The translations under genes were made by a program, and so were the position numbers. DNA of 64,000 bases. Source: CALBPI01 sp942491885 (GTDB lineage Bacteria > Pseudomonadota > Gammaproteobacteria > Steroidobacterales > Woeseiaceae). The DNA lies in the NCBI GenBank assembly GCA_942491885.1, contig CALOCQ010000010.1, forward strand, positions 29,355 to 93,354, read 5' to 3'. Below are positions 16,051-25,078 of the stretch, piece by piece. Positions within the stretch are counted from its first letter, which is position 1. Every line of letters begins with the position of its first letter. The notes beneath the pieces are model-generated. The model saw nothing but the letters and a program-made list of their open reading frames with translations. It did no database searches and had not been told where the DNA came from.

Positions 16051-18051
16051 ATGCGCCAGTTCATGTTATTGCTCAGTCTTGTCCTGATCCTTACAGCGGG
16101 GCGGTCTGCGGCCGCAGCGAAGGTCGAAAATTTCCGTTTGCTGGATCAGAACCTGCAAGCACATGAGCTGTACTACCATAAAGACGCCAAGGCGATAGTG
16201 CTGCTGGTGCAGAGCAACGGTTGCCCGATTGCGCGCAACCTGTTGCCTGACCTCAGTGATCTTCGTGACCGCTATGCCGAACGCGGTGTCGAGTTCGCAT
16301 TGATTAACTCGAGTATCCAGGACACGCGCGCGGCAATCCGGGAAGAGGCCGAAACCTTTGCGATCGATTTTCCGATCCTCGTTGATGAAACCCAGCTGAT
16401 TGGCGAGTCGCTCGAACTGGATCGCAGCGGTGAGGTTATTGTCGTTGATCCGACGAATTGGACTATCGCTTATCGCGGCCCGCTCAGCGATCGCGTCGGT
16501 TATGAGACCCAGAAAAAAGAAGCGAGCGAGCACTACCTCGCCGATGCGCTTGACAGCATTATCGCCGGCCAGCCAGTCGCCGAGCCGCGTCGCAATGCGG
16601 TCGGTTGCATCGTCAATTTCCCGGAGCGCGAGCGCGTTGCCGCTCACGCCGAAATCAGCTACAGCGACACTATTGCGCCATTGCTGGAGCAACGTTGCGT
16701 TGCCTGTCACCGTCCGGGCGGTATCGGCCCGTGGGCGATGACCAGCTACGAAATGATTAAAGGTTTCTCACCGATGATTCGTGAGGTGGTCAGAACCCGC
16801 CGCATGCCACCGTGGGAAGTTGCGACCGATCTGCCGGACATCCACGGTGCACGTGCGCTGACCGTCGACGAAAAGAAAACGCTGATCCATTGGATCGAAG
16901 CGGGCGCGCCGCGCGGCGAGGGTGAAGACCCGTTGCTTGCCGTCACGGCTGCGCCCAAAGAGTGGCCGCTTGGAGAGCCGGACCTTATCGTGTCGGCACC
17001 GCCGTTCACCGTGCCGGCGACCGGTGTTCTGGACTATCAGTTCCCGGCTATAGATAACCCGCTTGCGGAGGATGTCTGGGTGCGTGCGGTCAGCATCAAA
17101 CCGGGGCAGGGCGAAGTCGTCCACCACGTGCTCATCGGTACCTCGGAGGAGATGATCCCCGAAGGCGAGGGTCGTCTGGATGCCGTGTTCGGCAATTATC
17201 TTATGGGCTACGCGCCGGGCGCTGAGTCATATATCTATCCGGATGAAACCGGCGTGCTGGTCAAGGCCGGTGGTCAGATTCACCTGCAGATGCACTACAC
17301 AACCTACGGTCGTGAAGTCACCGACGAGACGCAGATCGCGCTGTACTTTCATGATGAGATGCCGCGCTACAACCTGCGCCAGCAGGTCGTGATCGGGCCC
17401 GACGTACAAATTCCACCGGGTGCCGAGCGACATACCGAGTCGGCGTATTTCGAGTTCGCACGTGACGCGGAGATTTACAGCCTGTTCCCGCACGCACATT
17501 ACCGAGGTGTAGAAACGCGTTTCGATTTGCACCTGCCGGACGGCAGCAAGCAGCCATTGTTGCATGTGCCGCGTTACGACTTTAACTGGCAGCACACCTA
17601 TTCGCTGGAAGAGCCGGTAAGCGTGCCGGCCGGAACGCGATTGGTGCACTCGACCGTATACAACAACAGCGAACGCAATCCAGCCAATCCTGACGCGACC
17701 CGTGAGGTGCCATGGGGGCTGCAATCGTATGACGAGATGCTGTACGGCGGGTTCTTCTTTCGCTGGACCGAGGGCACTGCGAAAGCGCCGGTGCATGATG
17801 AGCTCGAATTTAATATCGCGCAGATGTTCGGTGGCTTCGACGACGACTTCGATGGCGTTCTGACCGCAAAGGAAATGCCGGGCCGTCTTGGCGAAGCGTT
17901 CGAAGCCGGCCAGCTTGATCCGTTCAACAAGGACGGTGACGACGCGCTCAGTCCGGTCGAATATCGTGCATTTGTCGAGTACCGACGGAAACAGGCAGCC
18001 GAACAGCGCCAGGCTAATGCCGCGCAGACGCAGGGCAACGGCGACCGTTAG
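16051..18051 (+). CDS. redoxin / cytochrome c / copper type II monooxygenase / EF-hand fusion protein
   Basis: 666 aa, start at 16051 with GGAG six bases upstream. A signal peptide (about 1-22) is followed by an AhpC/redoxin-like thioredoxin fold (25-190) with a single Cys58 in NGCPIAR rather than CXXC. Next comes a c-type haem site C216-VA-C-H220. A domain like peptidylglycine/dopamine copper monooxygenases follows, with candidate Cu ligands His358-His359, His411/Met414/His415 and His481/His483. The C-terminus has two EF-hand-like loops (DDDFDGVLTAKE and NKDGDDALSPVE, about 595-645). Each module is recognisable, but the substrate is not. It is probably periplasmic or exported. Confidence 0.82.
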   Translation: MRQFMLLLSLVLILTAGRSAAAAKVENFRLLDQNLQAHELYYHKDAKAIVLLVQSNGCPIARNLLPDLSDLRDRYAERGVEFALINSSIQDTRAAIREEAETFAIDFPILVDETQLIGESLELDRSGEVIVVDPTNWTIAYRGPLSDRVGYETQKKEASEHYLADALDSIIAGQPVAEPRRNAVGCIVNFPERERVAAHAEISYSDTIAPLLEQRCVACHRPGGIGPWAMTSYEMIKGFSPMIREVVRTRRMPPWEVATDLPDIHGARALTVDEKKTLIHWIEAGAPRGEGEDPLLAVTAAPKEWPLGEPDLIVSAPPFTVPATGVLDYQFPAIDNPLAEDVWVRAVSIKPGQGEVVHHVLIGTSEEMIPEGEGRLDAVFGNYLMGYAPGAESYIYPDETGVLVKAGGQIHLQMHYTTYGREVTDETQIALYFHDEMPRYNLRQQVVIGPDVQIPPGAERHTESAYFEFARDAEIYSLFPHAHYRGVETRFDLHLPDGSKQPLLHVPRYDFNWQHTYSLEEPVSVPAGTRLVHSTVYNNSERNPANPDATREVPWGLQSYDEMLYGGFFFRWTEGTAKAPVHDELEFNIAQMFGGFDDDFDGVLTAKEMPGRLGEAFEAGQLDPFNKDGDDALSPVEYRAFVEYRRKQAAEQRQANAAQTQGNGDR

Positions 18052-18158
18052 CCGAAAGGCGCTGCGGCAATTGCGTATGCCGCCTGGCGTGATCACTGCA
18101 CATACTGTTCGTTGAAGTTGCTGGCCCATCGGGGGTCTGGCGCGACTGACGGCAGACT

Positions 18159-18875
18159 ATGATGGCCCACAATGAGCGCGTGCTTGCCGCGCAGCAGGTG
18201 TGCAAGGTGTATGGCAGCGGCGATGTTGCCGTGCATGCGCTGCGTGATGTCGATCTGGTGCTGGAACGCGGCGAGCTCGTCGTGTTGCTGGGCGCCTCCG
18301 GCAGCGGCAAGTCCACGCTGCTCAACATTCTCGGCGGGCTTGATCAGCCGACGACCGGCCAGGTGTTTTTCGGCGCTCAGGAGCTGAGCGCCGCATCCGC
18401 CGCCGAATTAACCCGCTATCGTCGCGATCACGTGGGTTTCGTCTTTCAGTTCTACAACCTGATTCCGGGGCTGACCGCGCTGGAGAATGTGCAGCTGGTC
18501 ACCGAGATCGCACGTGACCCGATGCCGGCCGCCGATGCGCTGGCGATGGTTAACCTGCACGAGCGCGCGCACCATTTCCCGGCGGAGCTATCCGGCGGTG
18601 AACAGCAGCGCGTCGCGATCGCGCGGGCCATCGCGAAGCGACCGGCGGTGCTGCTCTGCGATGAGCCGACCGGCGCACTCGATAGCCAGACGGGCGTCGT
18701 CGTGCTGCAGGCGATTCGCCAGATTAATCGTGAGATTGGTACAACGACGGCGGTGATCACGCATAACCTCGCAACCGGCGACATGGCCGACCGTGTCGTG
18801 ACCCTGGCGGACGGGCGGATCAGCAACGATCGGCGCAATCAGAACCCCGTCGATCCGTCCGAGATCAGCTGGTAG
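18159..18875 (+). CDS. ABC transporter ATP-binding protein (LolD/MacB type)
   Basis: 238 aa with all nucleotide-binding motifs: Walker A (GASGSGKSTL), Q-loop (VFQFYNLIPGLTALENV), signature (LSGGEQQR), Walker B (VLLCDEPTGALD) and H-loop His in AVITHN. The FYNLIPGLTALENV pattern is typical of ATPases paired with FtsX-type permeases. A second ATG lies one codon downstream and no strong ribosome-binding site is seen. The matching permease starts 6 nt after the stop. Confidence 0.92.
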   Translation: MMAHNERVLAAQQVCKVYGSGDVAVHALRDVDLVLERGELVVLLGASGSGKSTLLNILGGLDQPTTGQVFFGAQELSAASAAELTRYRRDHVGFVFQFYNLIPGLTALENVQLVTEIARDPMPAADALAMVNLHERAHHFPAELSGGEQQRVAIARAIAKRPAVLLCDEPTGALDSQTGVVVLQAIRQINREIGTTTAVITHNLATGDMADRVVTLADGRISNDRRNQNPVDPSEISW

Positions 18876-18881
18876 CCGGTA

Positions 18882-21245
18882 GTGCGCATCCTCAACCGAA
18901 AACTGCGTCGCGATCTGTGGCATATGAAAGGGCAGGCCTTTGCCATTGCGATGATCATCGCGTCTGGCACAGGGTTATGGGTTATGTCGATGTCGATTCA
19001 TTCGGCGCTCGACGAGACGGTTGCGGCGTACTACGAGCGCTATCGGTTTGCCGACGCGTTTGCCGAGCTGCGTCGCGCGCCTACGTCGGTCGCCACCCAG
19101 ATCGCCGGCATTGACGGGGTGCAGACCGCGCAGGCGCGCATCGTTGCGAACGCGATCCTCGATATCGACGGCGTCAATGAGCCGGTGCAGGCGCGGCTCG
19201 TGTCGTTGGCCGAGCACGGGGAATTGACGCTGAATAAACTGGCGCTGCGCTCGGGCCGGTTGCCGCGACCGGGGCACGCGGACGAGGTCGTGTTGAGCGA
19301 GCAGTTCGCCATCGCGCATGACCTGATTCCCGGCAAGCACTTCGCAGCGCTGATGAATGGCCGTAAGCAGCGGCTGACGGTCGTTGGGACCACGCTGTCA
19401 CCCGAATATATTTACGCAATGGCACCCGGTGCGCTGATGCCCGACGATCGCCGCTTCGGCATTATCTGGATGCCGTACGACACGCTCGCCGCCGCATTCG
19501 ATCTCGATGGTGCGTTCAACAGCATCAGTGTGGCGTTGTTGCGCAGCGCCGATGTGCGCGATGTAATTGCGCAGATGGACAATGCCCTCGGTCGCTATGG
19601 TGGCGTCGGGGCGGTCGCGCGAAAAGACCAGCTGTCGAACTGGTTTGTGATGAACGAGCTCGATGAGCTCAAACAGATGGCGACGATTCTGCCGGGTATC
19701 TTCCTGATTGTGGCCGCGTTCCTGACGAACATGGTGCTGGCGCGACTGATTGCCGTCGAGCGCAGCGAGATTGGCTTGTTGAAGGCCAACGGTTACACCA
19801 ACCGGAGTGTCAGCTGGCACTACCTCAAGCTGGTCGCAGCGATTGCCGCCATTGGTATCGTGCTTGGTTGGGTGATTGGCATCGGACTCGGGCGCTATGG
19901 CGCCACGCTGTATGCCAAGGTATTCCATTTCCCGCTGTTTATCTTTGAGCCTCAGCCCTCGCTGTTTCTGGTGTCGGCCGCGATCGGCCTGGCCGCCGCA
20001 TGGCTGGGCACGATCGGCGCGGTAGCCCGCGTCGCACGTTTGCCGCCCGCGGAGGCGATGCGCCCGCAACAGCCGACATTTCGGCGACATGCGCGAACGC
20101 GTCCGGCCGAGTCGAAGCATTGGCTCGATCAGCCGAGCCGGATCGTGCTACGCCAGCTCGCCCGCAATCCGCTGCGCGCCGCTATCGCGACACTGGGCAT
20201 GGCGGCGGGTGTTGCCGTCATGGTGCTGGCGCTGCAGTGGGCGGACTCGATCACCGCGCTGTTAGACACAGAGTACTATCGCGCACAGCGCCAGGACTAT
20301 TCCATCGCGCTGACCGAGCCGCGCAATATGGCCGCCGCATTCGATATCGCGCATCTGCCGGGTGTGCTCGCCGCCGAGCCGACCCGCTATGTCAGTGCAG
20401 ACCTTCAGCTCGGTAACCGCATCCACCGCGGGTCATTGCAGGGCCTGGTCAAGGACGCCGAACTGCAGCCCCTGTTCGATGTGAATCAGGGCGTGCAGAC
20501 GGTGCCCGATAGCGGCCTGGTGTTGAGCACATGGCTCGCGAAAAAACTGCAGGCGGATGTCGGCGACGTGGTCACCGTGTCTGTGCTGAGCGGCCGCCGT
20601 CCGGTGCGCGATCTGACCGTTATGCAGATTGTCGAGACGAATCTGGGTATGCCCGCATGGATGGAGCTCAACGCACTCAACCGATTGCTGGGTGACGGTC
20701 CGGCGCTTCAGTCATTGTTGCTCAAAGTGGATGAGGCGCAGGAGGCAAAATTGCTGTCGGTGCTGCGCGATGTTCCTGCAATCAGCGCGGTAAGCAGCCG
20801 GCGCGCTGCGGTCAGCATGTTTCACGAGACTATCGAGAAAACGATCCTGATCTATATCGGTTTTTATATTGTGTTTGCGGTGTTGTTGTCATTCGGTGTT
20901 TGTTACAACAATGCGCGCATCACGCTTTCAGAAAACGGCCGCGATCTCGCCACGCTGCGTGTGCTTGGGCTCACGCGTGCGGAGATCGGCTATATCTGTC
21001 TGGCGGAAACCGCGTTGCTCGCCTTGCTGGCGATACCGCTGGGGTATTTGCTTGGCTACGGGTTGGCGGTGATGATGTCGTCGACGTTTTCCAATGAACT
21101 GTTCAGGGCGCCATTGGTCGTCACCTCTGCGGCGCTTGGCAATGCCACGCTGGTCGCGCTGGGTGCGGCGGTTGTGTCGTTGCTGATCGTGCGCGTGAGG
21201 CTCGACCGACTCGACCTGATCGCCGTGCTGAAGACAAGGGAGTAG
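18882..21245 (+). CDS. ABC transporter permease with two FtsX domains
   Basis: 787 aa, GTG start 6 nt after the ATPase gene. A TM helix near residues 17-37 precedes a large periplasmic domain. Two FtsX/MacB-type permease cores follow (about 265-385 and 665-780, each with three TM segments), separated by a second periplasmic domain (about 450-640). This double-FtsX layout is common in exporters that work with a membrane-fusion protein, and one follows here. Cargo is unknown; lipids, lipoproteins or small toxic compounds are the usual substrates. Confidence 0.9.
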   Translation: MRILNRKLRRDLWHMKGQAFAIAMIIASGTGLWVMSMSIHSALDETVAAYYERYRFADAFAELRRAPTSVATQIAGIDGVQTAQARIVANAILDIDGVNEPVQARLVSLAEHGELTLNKLALRSGRLPRPGHADEVVLSEQFAIAHDLIPGKHFAALMNGRKQRLTVVGTTLSPEYIYAMAPGALMPDDRRFGIIWMPYDTLAAAFDLDGAFNSISVALLRSADVRDVIAQMDNALGRYGGVGAVARKDQLSNWFVMNELDELKQMATILPGIFLIVAAFLTNMVLARLIAVERSEIGLLKANGYTNRSVSWHYLKLVAAIAAIGIVLGWVIGIGLGRYGATLYAKVFHFPLFIFEPQPSLFLVSAAIGLAAAWLGTIGAVARVARLPPAEAMRPQQPTFRRHARTRPAESKHWLDQPSRIVLRQLARNPLRAAIATLGMAAGVAVMVLALQWADSITALLDTEYYRAQRQDYSIALTEPRNMAAAFDIAHLPGVLAAEPTRYVSADLQLGNRIHRGSLQGLVKDAELQPLFDVNQGVQTVPDSGLVLSTWLAKKLQADVGDVVTVSVLSGRRPVRDLTVMQIVETNLGMPAWMELNALNRLLGDGPALQSLLLKVDEAQEAKLLSVLRDVPAISAVSSRRAAVSMFHETIEKTILIYIGFYIVFAVLLSFGVCYNNARITLSENGRDLATLRVLGLTRAEIGYICLAETALLALLAIPLGYLLGYGLAVMMSSTFSNELFRAPLVVTSAALGNATLVALGAAVVSLLIVRVRLDRLDLIAVLKTRE

Positions 21246-21249
21246 CAAC

Positions 21250-22458
21250 ATGCGTGCATCGAGAATTCGTCTTTTGATATGGGCCGGCATAGCGATAACG
21301 ATCGTTGCCGGTCTGGCCTTTCTGTTCCGGCCGGTGCCGGAGCGGGTGGACCTGGTGACAGTCGGCCGTGACAGTCTCGTCGTGACCGTCGATGATGAAG
21401 GCGAGACGCGGGTTCGCGACGTGTTCCTGTTGTCCTCACCGGTGGCCGGACAGGCAAGGCGTATCATTCTTGAGCCGGGCGATCGCGTTATTCGCAACGA
21501 GACGCTGATCACCGAAATCGAGCCTCGCGATGCAGATTTCCTGAATCCTCGCAGCGAAGCGCAGGCGCAAGCCGAAATGCGCGCCGCTGAATCGGCGTTG
21601 ACGCTCGCCGAGGCCGAGGTCGAGCGTGCGCAGTCCGAGCTTGATTTTGCTGCTATGGAGCGAGGCCGCGCGCGCGAGCTAATCGTTGACAACAACATAT
21701 CGCAGCGGGCACTGGACGACGCGGAGCGGGCTTTTCGCAGCGGCGTGGCGGCGCTGAACACGGCGCGCGCCGGATTACAGGTCAGACGCTTCGAACTGGA
21801 GCGCGCGCGTGCCTCGCTGATCATGCCATCCGGTGTCGACAGTGAGTCGGGCGCGGGCTGCCTGTGTATTCCCGTTACGGCCCCGGTGGACGGCAGCATC
21901 CTGCGTGTGCTGCATGAAAGCGCCGGCGTCGTGGAGGCCGGCGAGCCGCTTGCCGAGATTGGTGATCCATCGGCGCTGGAGATCGTCGTCGACCTGCTGT
22001 CCTCGGACGCGGTGCGCGTGCGCCCGGGGCAGAATGTTGTCATCGAGGAATGGGGTGGTCCACGGCCACTACAGGGCGTTGTCAGGCGCGTCGAACCGTT
22101 CGGGTTTACGCGCGTGTCATCGCTTGGTATCGAGGAGCAACGCGTCAATGTGATTATCGACTTCGATCGCAACGTCGACGATGCGACGCAGCTCGGTCAT
22201 GGCTATCGCGTGGTCACGCAAATCGAACTGGCGCGTGCAGAGGCTGCGTTGACCGTGCCGCTCACGTCGTTATTCCGTGACGGCGAACAGTGGTCGGTGT
22301 TTGTCGAGCAAGACGGCCGCGCGCGCCTGGTGCATGTCACGATCGGCAAGCGCAACGCGCTGGCCGCCGAGATCGTTGATGGGCTCGCCGAGGGTGAGCA
22401 GATCGTTGCCTATCCGAGCCTGCGTATCAGCGACGGGACTCGCATAGCGGCACGATGA
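21250..22458 (+). CDS. HlyD-family periplasmic adaptor protein
   Basis: 402 aa. An N-terminal membrane anchor (about 9-28) is followed by a split lipoyl/barrel-sandwich domain (VTVDDEGETRVRDVFLLSSPVAGQ, then APVDGSILRVL), an alpha-helical hairpin rich in Ala, Glu and Arg (about 95-190) and a beta-barrel part. It begins 5 nt after the permease, completing a tripartite exporter; no outer-membrane channel gene is adjacent. Residues near 200 (SGAGCLCIPV) contain two Cys in a loop before the second lipoyl half, which is uncommon for the family. Confidence 0.9.
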   Translation: MRASRIRLLIWAGIAITIVAGLAFLFRPVPERVDLVTVGRDSLVVTVDDEGETRVRDVFLLSSPVAGQARRIILEPGDRVIRNETLITEIEPRDADFLNPRSEAQAQAEMRAAESALTLAEAEVERAQSELDFAAMERGRARELIVDNNISQRALDDAERAFRSGVAALNTARAGLQVRRFELERARASLIMPSGVDSESGAGCLCIPVTAPVDGSILRVLHESAGVVEAGEPLAEIGDPSALEIVVDLLSSDAVRVRPGQNVVIEEWGGPRPLQGVVRRVEPFGFTRVSSLGIEEQRVNVIIDFDRNVDDATQLGHGYRVVTQIELARAEAALTVPLTSLFRDGEQWSVFVEQDGRARLVHVTIGKRNALAAEIVDGLAEGEQIVAYPSLRISDGTRIAAR

Positions 22459-22470
22459 GCCGGCGCGTCG

Positions 22471-23226
22471 CTACAAGCCGGACAGCGCGATGCCGACCAG
22501 CAGCGCAAGTGCTGATGCGACAAGGCCCGCGAAAAGGACCCGGAGACCTCCGGTTATGATGCGTGTCTCGGCGATGCGTGCCTTGAGGCAGCCAATGACG
22601 AAAAACACCAGTGCTGCAATAATGGCGCTTTGCATGTATGTCGCGTTAGTGACGCGCTCGGCGATGGCGAAAGGCAGCAGGGGTAATGCGCCGAAAATCA
22701 CGAACGCGAAGAACGTCGCTATCGCTGCAGCGAGGGGCGCCCGCGGTGCATCGGCCACGCGGTGTTCCTCCCTGAGCATGGTGTCCACCCAGACCTTGCG
22801 GTCGCTGCTGATCACCGCTACAACCTGCTCCAGTGCGTCTCCGCTCAGTCCTTTCGCGGCATAAATCTGGCGCAGCTCTTCGCGCTCGCCGTCCGGCACG
22901 CGGGCGATATGATCGTGTTCCTCACGGCGCAACCGGTCGATGCGCTCGTGTTCTGTCTGGGCATTCTGGAAGTTGCTGACCGCCATGCTGAATCCATCGG
23001 CGATCAGATTGGCGAGCCCCATGATCAGCACGACGGCTGATGACAGGCCGGCGCCATAGGCGGCTGATGCGATAGCGAACGTCGTGACACAGCCATCGAT
23101 GCCGCCCAGCACCGCATCGCCGGTGTAGTCGGGACTTACGCCATCTCGCAGGCGCCGTGCGATCGACTCGGGAGCATGTTGTTCATCGAGTAGCGTGCCT
23201 TGTCTGTCTTCGCTCGTGTTTGTCAC
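22471..23226 (-). CDS. VIT1/CCC1-family transporter
   Basis: 251 aa from a GTG at 23226 that has GAGGA at 8-nt spacing; an ATG at 23277 would add 17 unlikely residues. The VIT-family pattern is clear: first helix with D-A-V-L-G-G-I-D-G-C-V-T-T-F, second helix with LIADGFSMAVSN, a cytoplasmic charged loop (EHERIDRLRREEHDHI) that binds metal in the family, and three C-terminal helices. Relatives move Fe2+ or Mn2+ out of the cytosol. It is convergent with the adaptor gene (12-bp gap). Confidence 0.85.
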   Translation of the reverse strand: MTNTSEDRQGTLLDEQHAPESIARRLRDGVSPDYTGDAVLGGIDGCVTTFAIASAAYGAGLSSAVVLIMGLANLIADGFSMAVSNFQNAQTEHERIDRLRREEHDHIARVPDGEREELRQIYAAKGLSGDALEQVVAVISSDRKVWVDTMLREEHRVADAPRAPLAAAIATFFAFVIFGALPLLPFAIAERVTNATYMQSAIIAALVFFVIGCLKARIAETRIITGGLRVLFAGLVASALALLVGIALSGL

Positions 23227-23316
23227 CGGCTGGTTCCTCGTGGATTGCGACCAACGCTGAGTGTAGCGATGGCGCATCCCGAGTGCTGTAGCGGATTGCC
23301 GCAGGCGAGCGGGTGG

Positions 23317-24960
23317 TCAGAAACCACGCTTGGCCTCGACCAGGAATTGCAGGTTATCGACGCGCGGGTCGCGCTCCAGCGGGAATGCAATATCGATGTG
23401 AATGACGCGGTTGCTGTTGCCGCGCGTGCTGCCCAGTCGAAGGCCGAAGCCGGCGTTTGACAGCAGCCGATCGTCGCGCAGCCCGGTGGCGTCTGCGCCC
23501 CAGGTGCGACCCGCGTCTATGAATGCGGCGCCGCCGACTCGAAACAACCTGAACGGGTACCAGTCAGTGTAGAAGCGTTGCTCGATCGTCAGCAGTGCCC
23601 GGCTTTCACCATTGCCGAATGCACGCGGATAGCCGCGCAGCCCGCTGTCGCCGCCCAGTTCGACGAGATCATCGAGATCGAGTTTGTAACCGGCGGTGCC
23701 TGACAATCGCGCATAGAACACCCGCTTCTTCGATTGGCGTCGGTAGTAGGTCGCATCGACGCTGAGCTTTGCGTTCCTCAGATCATCTGATTCGATGCGC
23801 CCATTGGCCGCGGCGCCTAATGTCAGCAGTTGGTCGCTGGGCTGGCCGTAACCGCGCTGCACGTTCGCATCAAAAAGACTGCCGTTACGATCGGCGCCCA
23901 ACGATTCGGACAAATAGCCTAACGTGAGCCCGTAACGCGTGCCCAGATAGAAATCCTCGGTGCGCACGATCTGATTCAGGTTCGAGGCAACCGCGAACCG
24001 ATTCTCGATCCGTTCATAGCGCAGGTACGGGTAGCGCAGGTCACGGTCCGGCGGCACGGCGAGCAGGTCAGCCGTGTCATCCGGAACATCAAAGCGGTTG
24101 TCGGAAACAACTACGCCGGCCGTCCAGCGCGTTGTCCAGTTGTCGACCAGACCGTTCGACCAGCCAAACCACGCGCTTGCACCGCGCTCGTCGTGGCGGA
24201 ATCGTCCAACCTCATCGCCCAGCGAGAACAGCGGGTCCTCGCGGTCATCGGTAAATACATCAAAACCACCGGACCAGGTAGTGTCAAGCGAGTAGAACGG
24301 GCGCGCAAGACGAAAACGCGCGCCCTCACCATCATCACTATCCCGATATCTGACATCGAGGCTGACCCAGCTGCGACCAATATTGCGATCCGAAAAGGCG
24401 AACTGTGTTGATCGACGATCCTCGTCCTTTCTTCTTGAGAACGAAATGGCGCTGCCGGTGCCGAGCAGATTATCCTCCTCGATGCCGAACTGGTAGCGTG
24501 TTTCGCCGCCGCTTCGCGACAACGAGAGCTCTGGCAGCAGTGTCCAGTTGTCACGTACGCTGACAACGATATCGGCGACGCTATTCTGGTAGCGCACGAC
24601 GCGAATCGCCGCATCATAGAAGAAACTGTTTCGCCGCAGCAGCCGGGCTGATTCCTCGATCAGGTTTTCGTTCAGCGGCTCACCGCTCCTGAACAGCAGC
24701 TGGGATTTTACGACGCTATCGCGCGTGTTGATGTGCAGGCGGTTAGCGAGCCGGAAGATCGATTTGTTTTCCTTGCTGGATGTTGTGTCGAAGACGTCAT
24801 TGATCTGCAACGTCACCTCGCCGATGATCGCGCCGGCGGCCTCTAGCTCGGCCAGTGTCGGGATGGGAGGGGAGGCGGCGCGCGCATCATTAAGCCCACC
24901 GAACAAAGCCAGCGCCAGCGAAAAAACTGCAATTAACAAGTGAGCCCTGTGGCCTGACAT
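23317..24960 (-). CDS. Omp85-type outer-membrane beta-barrel protein with POTRA domain
   Basis: 547 aa with the ATG at 24960; 48 more residues upstream are open but lack signal-peptide character. The signal peptide ends near ARA (about residue 28). A POTRA-like region (about 55-150) contains the usual SGEPLNENLIEESARLLR helix. The rest is a beta-barrel rich in alternating aromatic residues, including GGDSGLRGYPRAFGNGES, which resembles the LRGY/RGY motif of surface-antigen (D15) barrels. The C-terminal residue is Phe. One POTRA suggests a small TamA/TpsB-like protein, not BamA. The role is unknown. Confidence 0.82.
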   Translation of the reverse strand: MSGHRAHLLIAVFSLALALFGGLNDARAASPPIPTLAELEAAGAIIGEVTLQINDVFDTTSSKENKSIFRLANRLHINTRDSVVKSQLLFRSGEPLNENLIEESARLLRRNSFFYDAAIRVVRYQNSVADIVVSVRDNWTLLPELSLSRSGGETRYQFGIEEDNLLGTGSAISFSRRKDEDRRSTQFAFSDRNIGRSWVSLDVRYRDSDDGEGARFRLARPFYSLDTTWSGGFDVFTDDREDPLFSLGDEVGRFRHDERGASAWFGWSNGLVDNWTTRWTAGVVVSDNRFDVPDDTADLLAVPPDRDLRYPYLRYERIENRFAVASNLNQIVRTEDFYLGTRYGLTLGYLSESLGADRNGSLFDANVQRGYGQPSDQLLTLGAAANGRIESDDLRNAKLSVDATYYRRQSKKRVFYARLSGTAGYKLDLDDLVELGGDSGLRGYPRAFGNGESRALLTIEQRFYTDWYPFRLFRVGGAAFIDAGRTWGADATGLRDDRLLSNAGFGLRLGSTRGNSNRVIHIDIAFPLERDPRVDNLQFLVEAKRGF

Positions 24961-25078
24961 AGTCAGATTCCCGACATCGACTTCTTTGCATGAGCGTACG
25001 CTTCGTGAGAGGCTTTTGCCAACGCAAAAGCCAACGCCACGTCGCGCGATGGATATGCCATTTCCGGAGCGGATGTTT

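Noticed and set aside
17227..18129. 300-codon antisense frame opposite the copper monooxygenase fusion gene
   Set aside because: It reads through the complement of conserved His motifs and shows no domain; a shadow of the real gene.
20928..22172. 414-codon open frame antisense to the ABC permease and adaptor genes
   Set aside because: Its translation is rich in Ser, Arg and Thr without any recognisable domain, and the plus-strand frames are clear gene families; high GC content creates such antisense frames.
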